62,367 nucleotides of DNA from positions 1 through 62,367 of the forward strand of contig DAOMQA010000014.1 of the NCBI GenBank assembly GCA_035445085.1. Reading direction: 5' to 3'. A program made the translations under genes and the position numbers. The stretch comes from JBDHXE01 sp035445085 (GTDB lineage Bacteria > Bacteroidota > Ignavibacteria > Kapaibacteriales > UBA2268). Below, in pieces: positions 1 through 12,300 of this stretch. Below the pieces are notes generated by a model that worked only from the letters and a program-made list of their open reading frames with translations, was not told the origin of the DNA and made no database searches. Positions within the stretch are counted from its first letter, which is position 1, and every line of letters begins with the position of its first letter.

Positions 1-32
1 CTATGACTTTTTTTCCACATCTTAATATTGCA

Positions 33-694
33 TTATAGAACGCAACTTGGTATGACTCCCACGAGTCCGCCGACGTAATCGCTTCCGCTAACGCTGCCCG
101 TAGAGTAGCTGCTGCTGACTGTGCTACCCACCATATTGGCTCCCACGAGACCGCCGACATTAGCATTCCCGCTAACGCTGCCAGTAGAGTAGCTGCCGCT
201 GACTGTGCCGTAATAATTAGCTCCCACGAGACCACTGACATAATAATCACCGCTAACATATACATCAAGTAGCCCGATATTGCTGACTGTACTGCTCTAC
301 CAGTGCGCCCAAATAAGCCAATATAACTAGAAGACGTTCTATTTATGTATAAGTTAGATATAGTATGATTTTGACCATTATAGCTGCCAGTAAAGTTTGT
401 ATCGTTGTTTCCTATTGGAGAAAAGCCATATTGGTCATTGCCAGACCATTCTACTGTGCCATTACCGTCCCAATCTACTGGGCTTGAGTCAGCATTGAAG
501 ACTATGTTAGCTGTCTGGATAAAGTATTTTCCAGTCCAATCGCTACTTGTGTTAGAAAGCTCTATAAGGTCTGCTATTGTTGAGATTTGGTAAGGCGTTC
601 CAGAAGTGCCGTCGCCGCCAGAGTAAGTACCAGACAAGGCATTAATAGCCCCAAAGAGCAAGAAAAGCAACCCTAATAATGTATATTTTTTCAT
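33..694 (-). pseudogene. GLUG-repeat surface protein, frameshifted and possibly truncated
   Basis: Reading leftward from an ATG at 694, with SD AAAGGAG just upstream, the frame gives a signal peptide (MKKYTLLGLLFLLFGAINAL). A module typical of the N-terminus of GLUG adhesin-like proteins follows (GDGTSGTPYQIST, later NHTISNLYINR and SYIGLFG). Around 290-300 the sensible reading jumps to another frame, which carries two full GLUG repeats (VGGLVG motifs) at 227-63 and stops at 33. The first frame stays open to the window edge but codes nothing GLUG-like after 300. The GLUG frame has a TAG at about 297-299, so it cannot be an independent gene with this upstream module. Either a small indel broke the gene or the assembly is wrong near a contig end. 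GLUG proteins are exported surface or adhesin-type proteins. After 62 the repeat pattern ends abruptly, so the 3' end may also be missing. Confidence 0.6.
63..227 (-). repeat. two tandem GLUG repeat units
   Basis: Two consecutive units of 81 bp (227-147) and 84 bp (146-63) encode near-identical stretches containing SYSTGSVSG and VGGL. A partial, more diverged unit lies to the right (about 296-228). Identity is high at the DNA level, and the stretch looks richer in G and C than its surroundings. Confidence 0.7.
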
Positions 695-978
695 AAATAC
701 ACTCCTTTATTTAAAATTTAAAACCACTAATTTTCAAATATAAATAAAAGTAAATAAATATAATATAAAAAAATGAGAAAATATTTTATCTGTTGAAAAA
801 TGAAGTGTTTTTGATATAGCTTTATATATTATTCACGGCGATCAGAATAACAAAAGAGGAATTACTACATTAATTTTTAAAATATAGCACAATCTTAATA
901 TAGTTTCCACTAAAGGAAAATGCACCTCAATAAATCTTATATTGAGATACATATTCTTTATAAAGATTAATCTTATCG
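695..978. other. AT-rich intergenic region with small hairpins
   Basis: 284 bases without a gene. Holds the SD and presumed promoter of the GLUG gene (right of 694), a 7-bp hairpin CTCAATA/TATTGAG (926-946), and the palindrome AAGATTAATCTT (963-974) just after the TonB receptor stop. I see no clear promoter boxes. Confidence 0.5.
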
Positions 979-3900
979 TTAGTTAAATTTATATTTGATA
1001 GTTAGCTGCATTCTATATACATCATTAATAAAAGCAGTATTAGTAAAACTTTTATTTAAAAATTCAACTTTTGGATTATTATTTGCGTCAAATCCTACAC
1101 TTGTTGTTTTCATACGGTATAATGGCGTATTGCCACTACTATTCTGAGTGAGAAGGGGCTGGTTAGAGATTATCATCTGCCCTACCCCCCAATCGCTATT
1201 TAATAAATTTGTTAGGTTAATAATATCAAAACGTAGTTCAAACGAATTTTTATTACCAAAAAGCTCCGTGTAAAATTCTTGGGATAGCGAAAAATCAATT
1301 CGTGAGACCATAGGGTATTTTACCCCGTTTCGTACTGCTATTTTACCGCGGTTCGAACTTAAATACTCATCTTGGCTAATATAATTCTCGAACGCATTTG
1401 CCTGTTCGTCAGCAGAAATATATACTTGTACGGTGTTGCCATTATTATCTATACTATTTACAGAATAATTTTGGAAAAACATCTCTGATTTATCTTTTGG
1501 TATATAGATTAAATCATTATTTGACACTCCATCGCCATTAAAATCACCGCCATATACATAGCTATTTCGACCGTTATTGTATGCATCAAAAAATAATGAT
1601 AAAGTAGTTGAACCAACATTTAAATAATCAAATTTATAGATAAGAGCAGTAAAGAACCTACTATCAGGCGTATAATATGTAAATCCTACATCTGGGTTAT
1701 TAGGATTATTACTAATTGCATTGCTTGACCAAGAGCCATAAGCTATAGAGCCGTCATCAATTAAATTTTTGGACACTCCATAGGTATACGCCATTTTGCC
1801 ATAAAATCCATTTGATATTTGCCTTTCAATACTTGCAGTAAGATTGTAGGCATATCCTTGGTCTTGATTTTTTAGTACAATGGCATTTGCAATATTTTGA
1901 TGTATCTTATTTGAAGCCGTCCATCTATCTCTTTGATCTGGACCAGCAAACTTAGAATTTGGAGCAGACAAATTAACGTTTACATATTTTAATCTATTAA
2001 TATCTTTTGTATAAATAAACTCTAAAGTAGCGATTAAATCAAGGAATGATATTTTTTTATCAAAAGCTATATTTGTTCTCCAGACTTGTGGAAACTTAAA
2101 ATTTGGGTCAGTAAGAGATAATTCATAATTTGAGGCGGGTTTACCAGTAATCATATTTTCATTTGGCTTATAAGCATTTGGATCTGGATTAAAAGGACGT
2201 TCAGTAGTATTATCATACCTTTCAAATCCTGTAAGTACCCCATTATTACCTATTTGATTGGAAATCCAAACAAAGGCTGGTTGTCCAGTAAACATACCTG
2301 AGCCACCTCTTATTTGCATCGTTTTATCATTTAATATATCCCAATTGAAGCCAATTCGTGGTGAATATAGAATATTAGCATTTGGTAATTTCTGCGTCTG
2401 ATATTTAACATCATTACCATTCTCATCTTTAAATATTAGATTATTTGCTTCAGTATTTTCATAACCTGTAGGGCTAAAAAATGGCATATCAAACCTAATA
2501 CCAGCAATCAAGGTTAAATTATCTTTAATTAGCCAATTATCTTGTAAATATGCACCCGCAAAAATTACTTTGAGCAATTGTAAAGGCTCTGACTGGTCAG
2601 GTATGTTAGAATATCTATATTGAAAGCGATTTAGATTAATTGGCGAGGTAGTTCTATTAGGATTTTTAATATAATCATTGGCATCTACAAAAAAATCATT
2701 TAAGGAATTATATACATATACACTTTGGGAGGCAGGGAAGAATACATTTTCCGATTCATATTTTTCTAAACTTAGACCAACAAGAATAGAATGATTATTT
2801 AAAAATATGCTTAGATTATTTTGGAATTGTATGGTACTATATAGCACTTTATTGCTTGGCGTAAATGTTTCCGTGCCAAAGGTTGTATAAGTTTCTCCGT
2901 TTTTTAGAATATCAACTAATGGGAATAGTTGCTTAGGCTTCTCTCTGCTTTCATCGTGAAATCTATACCCAACAATTAAATTATTCTGCATATTATCACT
3001 AATCGTGCTGTTCAATTCTCCTATTACGCTTCTAATATTTTCTAAGATAGTAAAATTTGAGTTTTGAAAATTAAGGGCATTTACGTTGCTTCGCCTATTT
3101 CCAAAGCCTAAGGATGGGGAATTTGAAGCTAAGGCGTCAGCCTTCGAATCTAAATGACTATATCTAATAGTAAATTTATTATTTGGATCTATATTATAAT
3201 CTAATTTTAAAATCATTCTTAAAGCGGGCGTATTAAAATCATACCCTTGATAGGACCCAGTTTGATAAGAAAATTTATCATTTAAAAATGAACTTAGATT
3301 ATCTAAATCACTTGCCAACACTCTAGTTATATTTCCACCAATAGTTTGGTTACCATTATTTGCTAAATAAGTTGTTCCTGGTGAAATTAAGTCTTCTTTT
3401 TCAAAATTCATAAAAAAGAATAATTTATTTTTGATAATGGGCCCGCCAAGGGATGCTCCAATAAGTTGATAATTAAAAGTACCGGGATTAAATGTAGATG
3501 ACTTTGCTTGCGTGCCAACGAAATTTTCATTTCTATTTTGGTAGTATAGCGAACCACTGAAGGTATTGGTGCCTGATTTGGTAACCATATTAACAGCCGC
3601 ACCTACAAAGTTCCCTTGCCTCACATCATAAGGAGCAATATTTATTTGAATTTGCTCTAAAGCATCTATTGAAATTGGTGCTACGCCAGTTCTGGCGCCG
3701 GGTTCACTCGCCAAACCAAAAGAATTATTAATATATGAACCATCAACCATAATGTTATTTAGTTTATCATCCTGCCCAGCAAAGTTATTTCCATTTAAAA
3801 AATTTACTTTCGATTGGGGCATAAGCCGCGTAAAATCACCTATCCTCCTTGATATAGTAGGGAGAACATTTAAATCTTGAACATTAATAACTGCCGATGC

Positions 3901-4299
3901 TCCAGTTCTTTCATTATCAAAGATAGCATCTTTATTTGCCGAAACAACAACATCATTTGTTTGGATAGCCATTGGTGTTAATTCAAAATCTATGCTAATG
4001 TTGTTACCTAATTGTATCTGAACGTTATCAAAAGATTTACTTTCAAACCCAGTAAAAGATGCTGTAACCTTGTATGGTCCACCTACACGCATACCCTCAA
4101 TGTTATATCGCCCATCTTTACGGGTAATAGTACCGTATTTGCTACCTGAAGGTAAATGAACTGCAATTATTGTAGCACTTTTCAGAGCAATATGTGCGTT
4201 GTCAATTACTTGACCAGAAATTGTGCCAGTTGTTATTTGGCTCAATACCTGAGTACTAACACTTATTAGTATTAAGCAAACTACATATAAATATTTCAA
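979..4299 (-). CDS. TonB-dependent receptor, Oar-like, with carboxypeptidase regulatory-like domain
   Basis: This is an outer-membrane receptor or transporter. It has a signal peptide (LYVVCLILISVSTQVLSQ), a carboxypeptidase-regulatory-like beta-sandwich (about residues 30-115, with KDGRYNIEGMRVGGPYKVTASF), a plug domain (about 120-240) and a long barrel rich in aromatic, alternating strands, about 1106 residues in all. It resembles the Oar/TonB-receptor family of FCB bacteria and myxobacteria; the substrate is unknown. I prefer a TTG start at 4299, because GGGAGGT at 4304-4310 sits 5 bases upstream of it and lies inside the reading frame if the ATG at 4314 is used. It ends 28 bp past the previous gene's coding span, directly downstream of aspS on the same strand. 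No strong terminator follows, only small AT-rich hairpins near 926-946 and a palindrome at 963-974. Confidence 0.85.
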   Translation of the reverse strand: MKYLYVVCLILISVSTQVLSQITTGTISGQVIDNAHIALKSATIIAVHLPSGSKYGTITRKDGRYNIEGMRVGGPYKVTASFTGFESKSFDNVQIQLGNNISIDFELTPMAIQTNDVVVSANKDAIFDNERTGASAVINVQDLNVLPTISRRIGDFTRLMPQSKVNFLNGNNFAGQDDKLNNIMVDGSYINNSFGLASEPGARTGVAPISIDALEQIQINIAPYDVRQGNFVGAAVNMVTKSGTNTFSGSLYYQNRNENFVGTQAKSSTFNPGTFNYQLIGASLGGPIIKNKLFFFMNFEKEDLISPGTTYLANNGNQTIGGNITRVLASDLDNLSSFLNDKFSYQTGSYQGYDFNTPALRMILKLDYNIDPNNKFTIRYSHLDSKADALASNSPSLGFGNRRSNVNALNFQNSNFTILENIRSVIGELNSTISDNMQNNLIVGYRFHDESREKPKQLFPLVDILKNGETYTTFGTETFTPSNKVLYSTIQFQNNLSIFLNNHSILVGLSLEKYESENVFFPASQSVYVYNSLNDFFVDANDYIKNPNRTTSPINLNRFQYRYSNIPDQSEPLQLLKVIFAGAYLQDNWLIKDNLTLIAGIRFDMPFFSPTGYENTEANNLIFKDENGNDVKYQTQKLPNANILYSPRIGFNWDILNDKTMQIRGGSGMFTGQPAFVWISNQIGNNGVLTGFERYDNTTERPFNPDPNAYKPNENMITGKPASNYELSLTDPNFKFPQVWRTNIAFDKKISFLDLIATLEFIYTKDINRLKYVNVNLSAPNSKFAGPDQRDRWTASNKIHQNIANAIVLKNQDQGYAYNLTASIERQISNGFYGKMAYTYGVSKNLIDDGSIAYGSWSSNAISNNPNNPDVGFTYYTPDSRFFTALIYKFDYLNVGSTTLSLFFDAYNNGRNSYVYGGDFNGDGVSNNDLIYIPKDKSEMFFQNYSVNSIDNNGNTVQVYISADEQANAFENYISQDEYLSSNRGKIAVRNGVKYPMVSRIDFSLSQEFYTELFGNKNSFELRFDIINLTNLLNSDWGVGQMIISNQPLLTQNSSGNTPLYRMKTTSVGFDANNNPKVEFLNKSFTNTAFINDVYRMQLTIKYKFN

Positions 4300-4303
4300 A
4301 TTT

Positions 4304-4310
4304 ACCTCCC
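4304..4310 (-). promoter_or_regulatory. Shine-Dalgarno site that decides the TonB receptor start
   Basis: GGGAGGT on the minus strand is spaced 5 bases from a TTG codon at 4299. It is only 2 bases after the ATG at 4312-4314, so it cannot serve that ATG. The TTG start gives a textbook signal peptide beginning MKYLYVV. Confidence 0.6.
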
Positions 4311-4342
4311 GCATAATAATAATTAGATAGAAATTTTAATCA

Positions 4343-6109
4343 CTATTCAATAATTTTAAGTGCCAATTCTTTAAGTTGCTCTTCTGAAACTCCAGATGGA
4401 GCGCCGTCCATCAATGATAAACCACTAGTAGTTTTAGGAAAAGCAATCACATCTCTTATATTATCAGTACCCGATAATGTCATAACTATTCTATCAAGCC
4501 CTAAGGCAACTCCACCGTGAGGAGGCACCCCATATTTTAGGGCTTTAATAAAGAAACCAAATTTTTCTTCGATTTCTTGCTCACTAAGTCCTAATTTATC
4601 AAACATTTTTTGTTGAACTATATTATCGTGTATACGAATAGAACCACCACCTAACTCCGCTCCATTCACAACTAAATCATAAGCTCTGGCTCTTACTTTA
4701 TTAGGTTCAGAATCTAAAAATTGCATATCTTCCGGCATTGGCGATGTAAATGGGTGGTGCATAGCATAATATCTTTGTGTATCCTCATCCCACTCGAATA
4801 AAGGAAAATCTACTACCCAGTGAAACGAAAAATTATTTTTAATTTTTTCATACAATCCAGATACTTTTGCTACTTCGATTCTCACATTACCAAGTATATT
4901 CAAAGCTTTATATTTTTTATCGGAAGAAATAAGTAATAAATCTCCAGCTTTAGCACTACATTTTTGTAAAATTGCTTTCATTTCTTCATCTGAAAGGAAT
5001 TTACTTATAGGCGAATTAACTTCGCTGTCTAAAACTTTTATCCATGCTAATCCTTTAGCACCATATTTTTTTGCTAAGTCGCTTAATCCGTCTATTTGTT
5101 TACGGGAAAATTCGGAGCAATTTTGAGCATTTAATACTTGTATTGTTCCACCTTCTGCAATAATATCCTGAAATACTTTAAAATTTGAATTGCGCACTAT
5201 TTCTGTTACTTCATTAATTGGCATATTAAACCTAAGGTCTGGCTTATCACTTCCGTATTTTGTCATAGCTTCTTCCCACGTCATTCGCAAAAATGGGGCT
5301 TTAATTTCTACATTTAGAATTTCCTTCCATGTTTTATACATCAGCCCCTCTATCAAGTTAAATATATCGTCTTGTTCAATGAATGACATTTCAATATCAA
5401 TTTGTGTAAATTCTGACTGTCTATCGCTACGTAAATCCTCATCCCTGAAGCATTTAACAATTTGCATATATCTATCAAAGCCAGAAATCATAAGAATTTG
5501 CTTAAAGAGTTGTGGAGATTGTGGCAAAGCATAAAATCTACCTTTATTAATTCTACTCGGCACTAAAAAGTCTCTTGCACCTTCTGGGGTGGACTTCATT
5601 AAAATAGGTGTTTCTACCTCTAAGAAGCCATTTTCGTAAAAATAATTATGAACAATCTGGTAAAATTTATTCCTAATAATAAATTTACTTTGTAATTCAG
5701 GTCTTCTTAAATCTAGGAATCTATATTTTAATTTTAATTCTTCGTTGGTTTCAATATTGTCAGCAATTTCAAAAGGAGGCAATTCACTTTTATTAATAAT
5801 ACTAAAATCCGACACCAAGAGTTCAATCATACCAGTAGGAATATTCTTATTTGGGCTACTTCTTTCACGAATCACACCATCTACCCACAATACAAATTCA
5901 CTTCTAATTTCTTTAGCTCTTTCAGCTAAATCTGGTCTATTTTCTGGTTCTATAACAATTTGAGTAATACCATATCTATCACGCAAATCAATAAAGATTA
6001 AGCCTCCTAAATCACGTCTTGAGGCAACCCAACCATTTAGAATTACATTTTCATTTACATTTTCACTTCTTAACTGACCACAGTTTTTATTTCTTTTCTT
6101 AAAGTCCAT
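4343..6109 (-). CDS. aspS: aspartyl-tRNA synthetase
   Basis: This is a class II synthetase that charges tRNA-Asp in the cytoplasm. At 588 residues it has the length of the bacterial type. Order of parts: N-terminal OB-fold anticodon-binding domain (GWVASRRDLGGLIFIDLRDR, about residues 26-45), motif 1 around 162-181 (GFLEVETPILMKSTPEGARD), motif 2 at 221-238 (FRDEDLRSDRQSEFTQID), a bacterial GAD insertion (roughly 285-420), then motif 3 (GGVALGLDRIVM) and the usual C-terminal tail. The Leu after RRD resembles discriminating AspRS such as the E. coli enzyme rather than the His of the Pseudomonas non-discriminating form; this is suggestive only. It is divergent from the large secreted-protein gene at 6348, with a 238-bp AT-rich gap. 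Confidence 0.97.
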   Translation of the reverse strand: MDFKKRNKNCGQLRSENVNENVILNGWVASRRDLGGLIFIDLRDRYGITQIVIEPENRPDLAERAKEIRSEFVLWVDGVIRERSSPNKNIPTGMIELLVSDFSIINKSELPPFEIADNIETNEELKLKYRFLDLRRPELQSKFIIRNKFYQIVHNYFYENGFLEVETPILMKSTPEGARDFLVPSRINKGRFYALPQSPQLFKQILMISGFDRYMQIVKCFRDEDLRSDRQSEFTQIDIEMSFIEQDDIFNLIEGLMYKTWKEILNVEIKAPFLRMTWEEAMTKYGSDKPDLRFNMPINEVTEIVRNSNFKVFQDIIAEGGTIQVLNAQNCSEFSRKQIDGLSDLAKKYGAKGLAWIKVLDSEVNSPISKFLSDEEMKAILQKCSAKAGDLLLISSDKKYKALNILGNVRIEVAKVSGLYEKIKNNFSFHWVVDFPLFEWDEDTQRYYAMHHPFTSPMPEDMQFLDSEPNKVRARAYDLVVNGAELGGGSIRIHDNIVQQKMFDKLGLSEQEIEEKFGFFIKALKYGVPPHGGVALGLDRIVMTLSGTDNIRDVIAFPKTTSGLSLMDGAPSGVSEEQLKELALKIIE

Positions 6110-6347
6110 AATTGTTGTAATATATAATTATTCAAAATACAAAAATATCAAATAATATCAAATAATATAGTAAATATTTGGGTAAAAGTATAAAGATTGT
6201 TCTTCACTACTATATTATCATCTAAAATTCATTTAAAGTTCATTTTATCATGAAATTAACTAATTAAATATTTGTTAATTTCAACAAATAGAATTAATTT
6301 AGACTATTAGTATTGACAATTTTTTTTAAAGTTTTCTCGGAGATATA

Positions 6348-9300
6348 ATGAAATATTTCAACAAGATAATCATCACCCTAACAATTATGCTTCTTGCAAG
6401 TATTGTTGCTCTGGGGCAGGTGTCGATAGGTGGTAGTAGCTATGGAAATCTTACTAGTGCTTTCAATGCTATCAATAACGGTAGCCATACTGGTGATATC
6501 GTTATCAAAATTACAGGAGACGTTAGCCAAGGCAGTTCGGCAGCGGTATTATTAGCATCTGGTAACGGAAGCGCAAGTTATTCTTCAATAGTTATGTACC
6601 CAACAGGCTCTTATACAATATCTGGCTCTGTATATAACGGTTTAATTGAATTACGTGGCGCTGATAACGTAACAATTGACGGTAGAGCAAATCAATCTGG
6701 AACTACTCGCTCTTTAACTCTTAAAAATACATATACTTCAACAAGCGCTGTTATTTGGTTAGATAGCTTAACTTCTGGTACTGGCGGCGCTGCAACCAAC
6801 ATTGCTATTAGCTACTGTAACTTTGAGGGTTATGCTACATCTTCGTCAGGCTATGCGATAGCAATGGGCGCTAGTACAGGATTAACAAGTGCTGGCGGTG
6901 GCATGAACAACATCGAAATAGCATATAACAAGTTTACAAAGTTTTACAATGGTATACGTGCCTATGGATTATCGACCAATAGAATTAATGATGTACGTAT
7001 TCATGATAACATATTTGGTACATCCACTAGTGGAGATCAAATAAATTATATGGCATTGTATTTATATTATACAAGTAATTTTCAAGTATATAATAATATC
7101 TACGAAGGCAACAACTTAACTACAACTGGCTATGCAAGCTATGTGTATTATTCAAATAATATTAAGGTTTATAACAATACAGTTCAAAATATTACTACAA
7201 CGAATGCTTATTATTGTTTTTATATTTTATCATCAGACTCGGCACAAGTTTATAATAATAATATAAAAAATTGTAATATTGGAAGTTCGGTATATGGTAT
7301 ATATTTAAGCTCAGTGCCAGGTGCAAAAGTTTATAATAATAATATTGAGAATATTAAGGGTAACGGCTTAATTTATGGAACTTATATAGCAAGCTGTTCT
7401 GGGTCATTAGTAAGCAACAACACTATAAAGAACTTGCAAGCAACTTCTACATTATATGGCTTGTATTTGTCTTCTTGCACTTATTCGCAAGTAGATGGCA
7501 ATAAAATAATGAACCTATCTGCTGCAAGCGCCGTAACATATGGTATTGGTTTTTTGAGTAGCCATTATTCAGAATTAACAAACAACATAGTAAAAAACTT
7601 ATCCAACTCTTCTACTCTTTATGGTATTAATAGCTCTTCTAATAATAGTACAATTAAAAATAATACGGTTGAAGATTTAGTAACTTATACAAGTACAGGT
7701 TATCTATTTTATTTGTCAAGTGGAACGAACAGCTTAATTAAATTCAATAAATTTAAAGGCTTAACCGCCTTTGTTCAAGCTTATGGTATTTATACAACAA
7801 GTGGAACAGATCAGTTATTTGAAGGTAATCAAGTTGCTGATATAAGCTCTAATGGCACTGGAGCAACAAGTGCCATCGGTTTCCACGTACTAAGTGGAAA
7901 TAATCAAACTTTAATTAATAACTCATTCTCTTATATGCGTTCTACTAATTATGGAAGCACTTCAACAACTTATAATACTTTTGGTATTATATTAGGAAAC
8001 GGTACTGGACATAAATTATATTTCAATACAGTTTCTCTCTCTGGAACAAGAATAAATATAGGGACAGCAACATCAATGTCAGCAGCCTTATTAGTTTCTT
8101 CAACGGCTGTTAATGGTATTGATATTAGGAATAATGTGTTTGCAAACACTTTAACAAGTCCAATTACTAATTCTAAGTCTTATGCAGTATACATGATATC
8201 TACAAACAACTTGACAAACTCTACAGTAATGGATTATAATGATTATTATGTTTCGGCTGGAGTGCAAGGTGTCTTAGCTTATATGGCTGGCGATAGAACT
8301 ACCTTAGCTTTATGGCAATCTATAACATCGAAAGAACAAAATTCAATTAATATTGACCCTTTATTTAATAGCTATAAGTTCCCTTCTCCAGCACCGGGTT
8401 CTCAAATTGCAAATAAAGGTACAGCAATTACTGGAATTACTACAGATATATTGAATGAAGCAAGAAATTCAACAAATCCTACACCTGGTGCCTTTGAAAA
8501 TGCTAAAGATATAGTAGGTCCAGATATTTCTTATACAAAACTAATCTCTACAACTTCTTTAGAAAATAGAAGTATTATAGCTACTATAACTGATTTTTCT
8601 GGGGTTAATAATTCGACTAATCCGCCACGTATATATTATAGAAAAACTAATAATGCTAACACCTTCAACAACAATACCTCATCGACTGATGGTTGGAAAT
8701 ATGCAAGTTCTATAAAGAATGGCGACCAATTTACTTTTACAATTGACTATTCAAAATTATATGGTGGCGCTAATGCTGGCGACGATATTGAATATTTTAT
8801 AGTAGCCCAAGACAATGTAGGCACTCCAAATACTTCGATAGCCGACGGCCAAGCTGCAACTTCTGTAACATCTACAAATTTGGTTGGAACAAATTTCCCA
8901 TTTTCCGATGCAAATATGTATTCAATAGCTTACTCTTTATCTGGAACTTATAATATAGGTTCAGGGCAAACATATACAAGTTTGACCTCTGATGGCGGTT
9001 TCTTTCAATATGCCAATAAAGCGGTAATTACTGGTAATGTAAATATAGTGATTACTTCCAATACAGACGAAAGCGGCGCCTTCCAATTAAATAAGTTACC
9101 GTATGAAGGCTCACCAAATTGGACAATTGTAATTAAACCGCTTACAACAAACCAATATGTCCTTTCAGGCTCTTTAGCAGGTGCTATATTTAGATTTATT
9201 GGGGTAAATAATTTAACTATCGATGGAAGTGCTGGAGTACAAAACGGAAACTATCTAGAGTTTAACAATAGTATGAGTACTGGTACCAGAGCAGTAATGA

Positions 9301-12300
9301 TGGTCGGTTCTGGTGGAACAGCGGTTGACGGAGGTAAGAATATAACTATTACGAACATTAAAATTACTAGTGCAGCGCCTACAGTCGGTACATCTATAGG
9401 GTTCTTATTAAGCGATGGAACAGTAAGCACTGCACCTTCTAGCCCTAATGTTAACAATTTTACTTTCAAAAATTCTATTATACATAGTGTTATGTATGCT
9501 GGATTTTTTAGATCAAATTCCACAGCATACCCTCTAAAAAATCTCTTGGTAGAAAACAATGTTATTGGCTCTGATAAGAGCAGTGAATATATTTACCAAT
9601 ACGGCTTAGATGTTAGCTACGCCCCAGACGCAATGATTCGTGGGAATAAAATATATAATATTAGTAGTAATTTAGGTTCTACACGATATGCTCTTCAGGT
9701 TGGTGGAGTTCAGACTCCTGGTATCAATATAGTAGGTAATTGGATACACTCTATAGCCTATACAGGTACAGGTGGTTGGGGAAGCTATGGTATAAATATT
9801 ACTAGCGGTGATAACTACGTAATTATGAATAACGTGATATCAGATATCACTACTGATAGATATAACAATATCTCCACTTATTATAATCCATTTGCTATTA
9901 GAATTACTGCTGGTTCTGGTCATAGAATTTTAAATAATACTATCAATATGTTTGGCTCACAAAATGGAACGAATTCCTCTCCATCTCTGACGGCAGCAAT
10001 ATGTATTACAGTTGCATCAGTAGCCAAACTTGATATTAGAGGCAATATTATTAATAATACCTTAGAAGGTGTTGATGGTACCCACTCATTTATTTATTTT
10101 AGTATGTATGATTTGACACCTGCTTTAGTAAACTGTGATTATAATATGATTAATTATGGCGATAAACAAGGGGGCTTTGCTGCTTTTGGAACAACAGAAC
10201 CATTTAAGATATTTGACGATATTAAAGCAATGCAGGACAATTTTGGAATTGAAAAAAATTCCATAAAAGAAGCACCCGAATTTGCAAGTAAATATGATGG
10301 GCATTTAAATGCTAATTATTTAGGTAATGATACTTATTTGATAAACAGAATTGATGAAGTAAAGTTTGATATGGATGGTGAGGCAAGAAATGATCGAACT
10401 TTGTACGGTGCCGATGTTATCTATCCTGTCTTTGATATCATTACTAATACAAGTGCTTCGCCAAGCCAAGCTATTTATTGTTATGATGGCAATGTTACAT
10501 TAAACTATAAAGCTGGCGTTATTGCTTACAAAGATGGAGTTAAAAGAACAGGAGCTCCTGAAGTAGGATATACATGGTTTAAAGATGGGGTAGCTATAGA
10601 TGGAGCAAACTCTAATTCTTATGAATTAACAAAACTTACTAAGAACGACTCTTCGTATTATAATGCCCGTGCATATTTTATGGACGAGCAATTAGAATCT
10701 AAGCCATTACTTATATCTACAGAAGGTCCTATGAGCTTCACTCAAAACATAAGCGACGCGGAAGTTTGCAACGATAGCCCATTCTTACAATTAGATATAG
10801 CAGGCGCAGGCACGATTACTGGCTATCAATGGGAAAAATATAATTCTAAAAAATCTATTTGGGAAGATATTAAATCTGCAAATCAACCTACATTGTTGAT
10901 TGCTTTAGCTAAACCAGAAGATGCAATTGGTAAATATAGAGCACGATTGATAGGACCGGGTAATTGTGGACCAGCAACCTTATACTCTAACACAAGCAAC
11001 GTCAATGTAACAGTACCTATAACGAACGAAAAAGTTGAAGCTGGATTTAACCCTCAAGCAGTATGTAAAGGCGACAATATTGAATTCTTTGGATATGCTG
11101 ACGGTACAGTATACGGCTATCAATGGCAGTATTCAGCTGGAGGTTCGTTCGTAGATTTACCTATCGAAGAATACCCAACAGCAAAAACACCTCATTTAAT
11201 TATCAATAACGCTTTACCAGAAATGAGTGGAAAATATAGAATGGTAGTATTCGGCTCTTATGCTTGTGGCGACGAATATGTAGTAACTAACGAAATAGAT
11301 ATTTATGTATATCCATTATTTGAAATCGAAGACCAACCCAAGGAACACGCTGTTTGTACTGGCGAAGATGTAGTATTAAGTATATATGCTAACGGTCAAA
11401 TTCTTAACTATCAATGGTATAAAGACGGCAAAGCTCTTACCTTAGAAGAAAACCAATATGCACAAAGCCAAATGATACAATTTAATGATGTTACTTTTGA
11501 AACTTCAGGAGAATATTATTGCTTAATAACTTATGAAGATTGTTCTGGTATCAAGCAATTAAAATCAAAAATAGCTCCAATATACGTTGCTACATCTACA
11601 GAAATAACAAGAAAGCCAACAACTCAAGCAGCTCCATTAGGTGGAGATGCTTTCTTTACATTTAAAGCTCATATAAATGGACTACCTGATACTTACAAAA
11701 TACCTGTGCAATGGTACAAGGGTGGAATTCCATTAAAAGATGACGGTAGAATAGTGGGGGCACAAGCGCAAATTCTACATATTTCTAATGTTCAGGATTC
11801 TGACTTTGGTGAAGACTACTCTTTAGTAGTTCAAGGTTTATGTGGAACAGCTACTGTAGAGAACTTTGGTTTAGTTAAAGGTGATATTCAAATAATTGAA
11901 CAAACGATACTTTTACCGCAATGTGAAGGTACAATGGCAACTATGAAAGTAAACATAAGTAGTACGTTAGGACAAGACCAAATACTATATTCATGGTATA
12001 AAGATGGAGATTTACTTGTAGATGGCGGTAGAATAAGTGGAGCAAACACTAAGCAATTAATTATAAGTAATATCAACATTGGAGATATTGGGGACTATGA
12101 AGTTAAAGTCTCTATCAAAGACTCTAAGGTATCTCTAACTTCATTACCTATGACTTTAAAGGTAACTCCATTGCCAGCCTTTATAAGTGATTTAGTTAGC
12201 AATTTTGATATAGTTGAAGAAGATATATTAAGTCTATCAGTAACAGTTTCAGGAAACAACAATCAATATCAATGGTATTTTAATGGTAAGGCAATACAAG

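Noticed and set aside
5190..5534. 114-residue open frame antisense to aspS
   Set aside because: It lies wholly within aspS on the opposite strand, has no recognisable domain and no SD; a shadow of the coding strand.
6313..6318. TTGACA as a -35 box for the giant secreted-protein gene
   Set aside because: No matching -10 box lies 16-18 bases downstream, and promoter consensus for this lineage is not known to me.
7080..7480. Short repeated AT-rich DNA strings (such as gtttataataat) as a possible CRISPR-like or satellite array
   Set aside because: They are codon-level echoes of beta-helix rungs (VYNNN) in one long open frame, with irregular spacing and no spacers.
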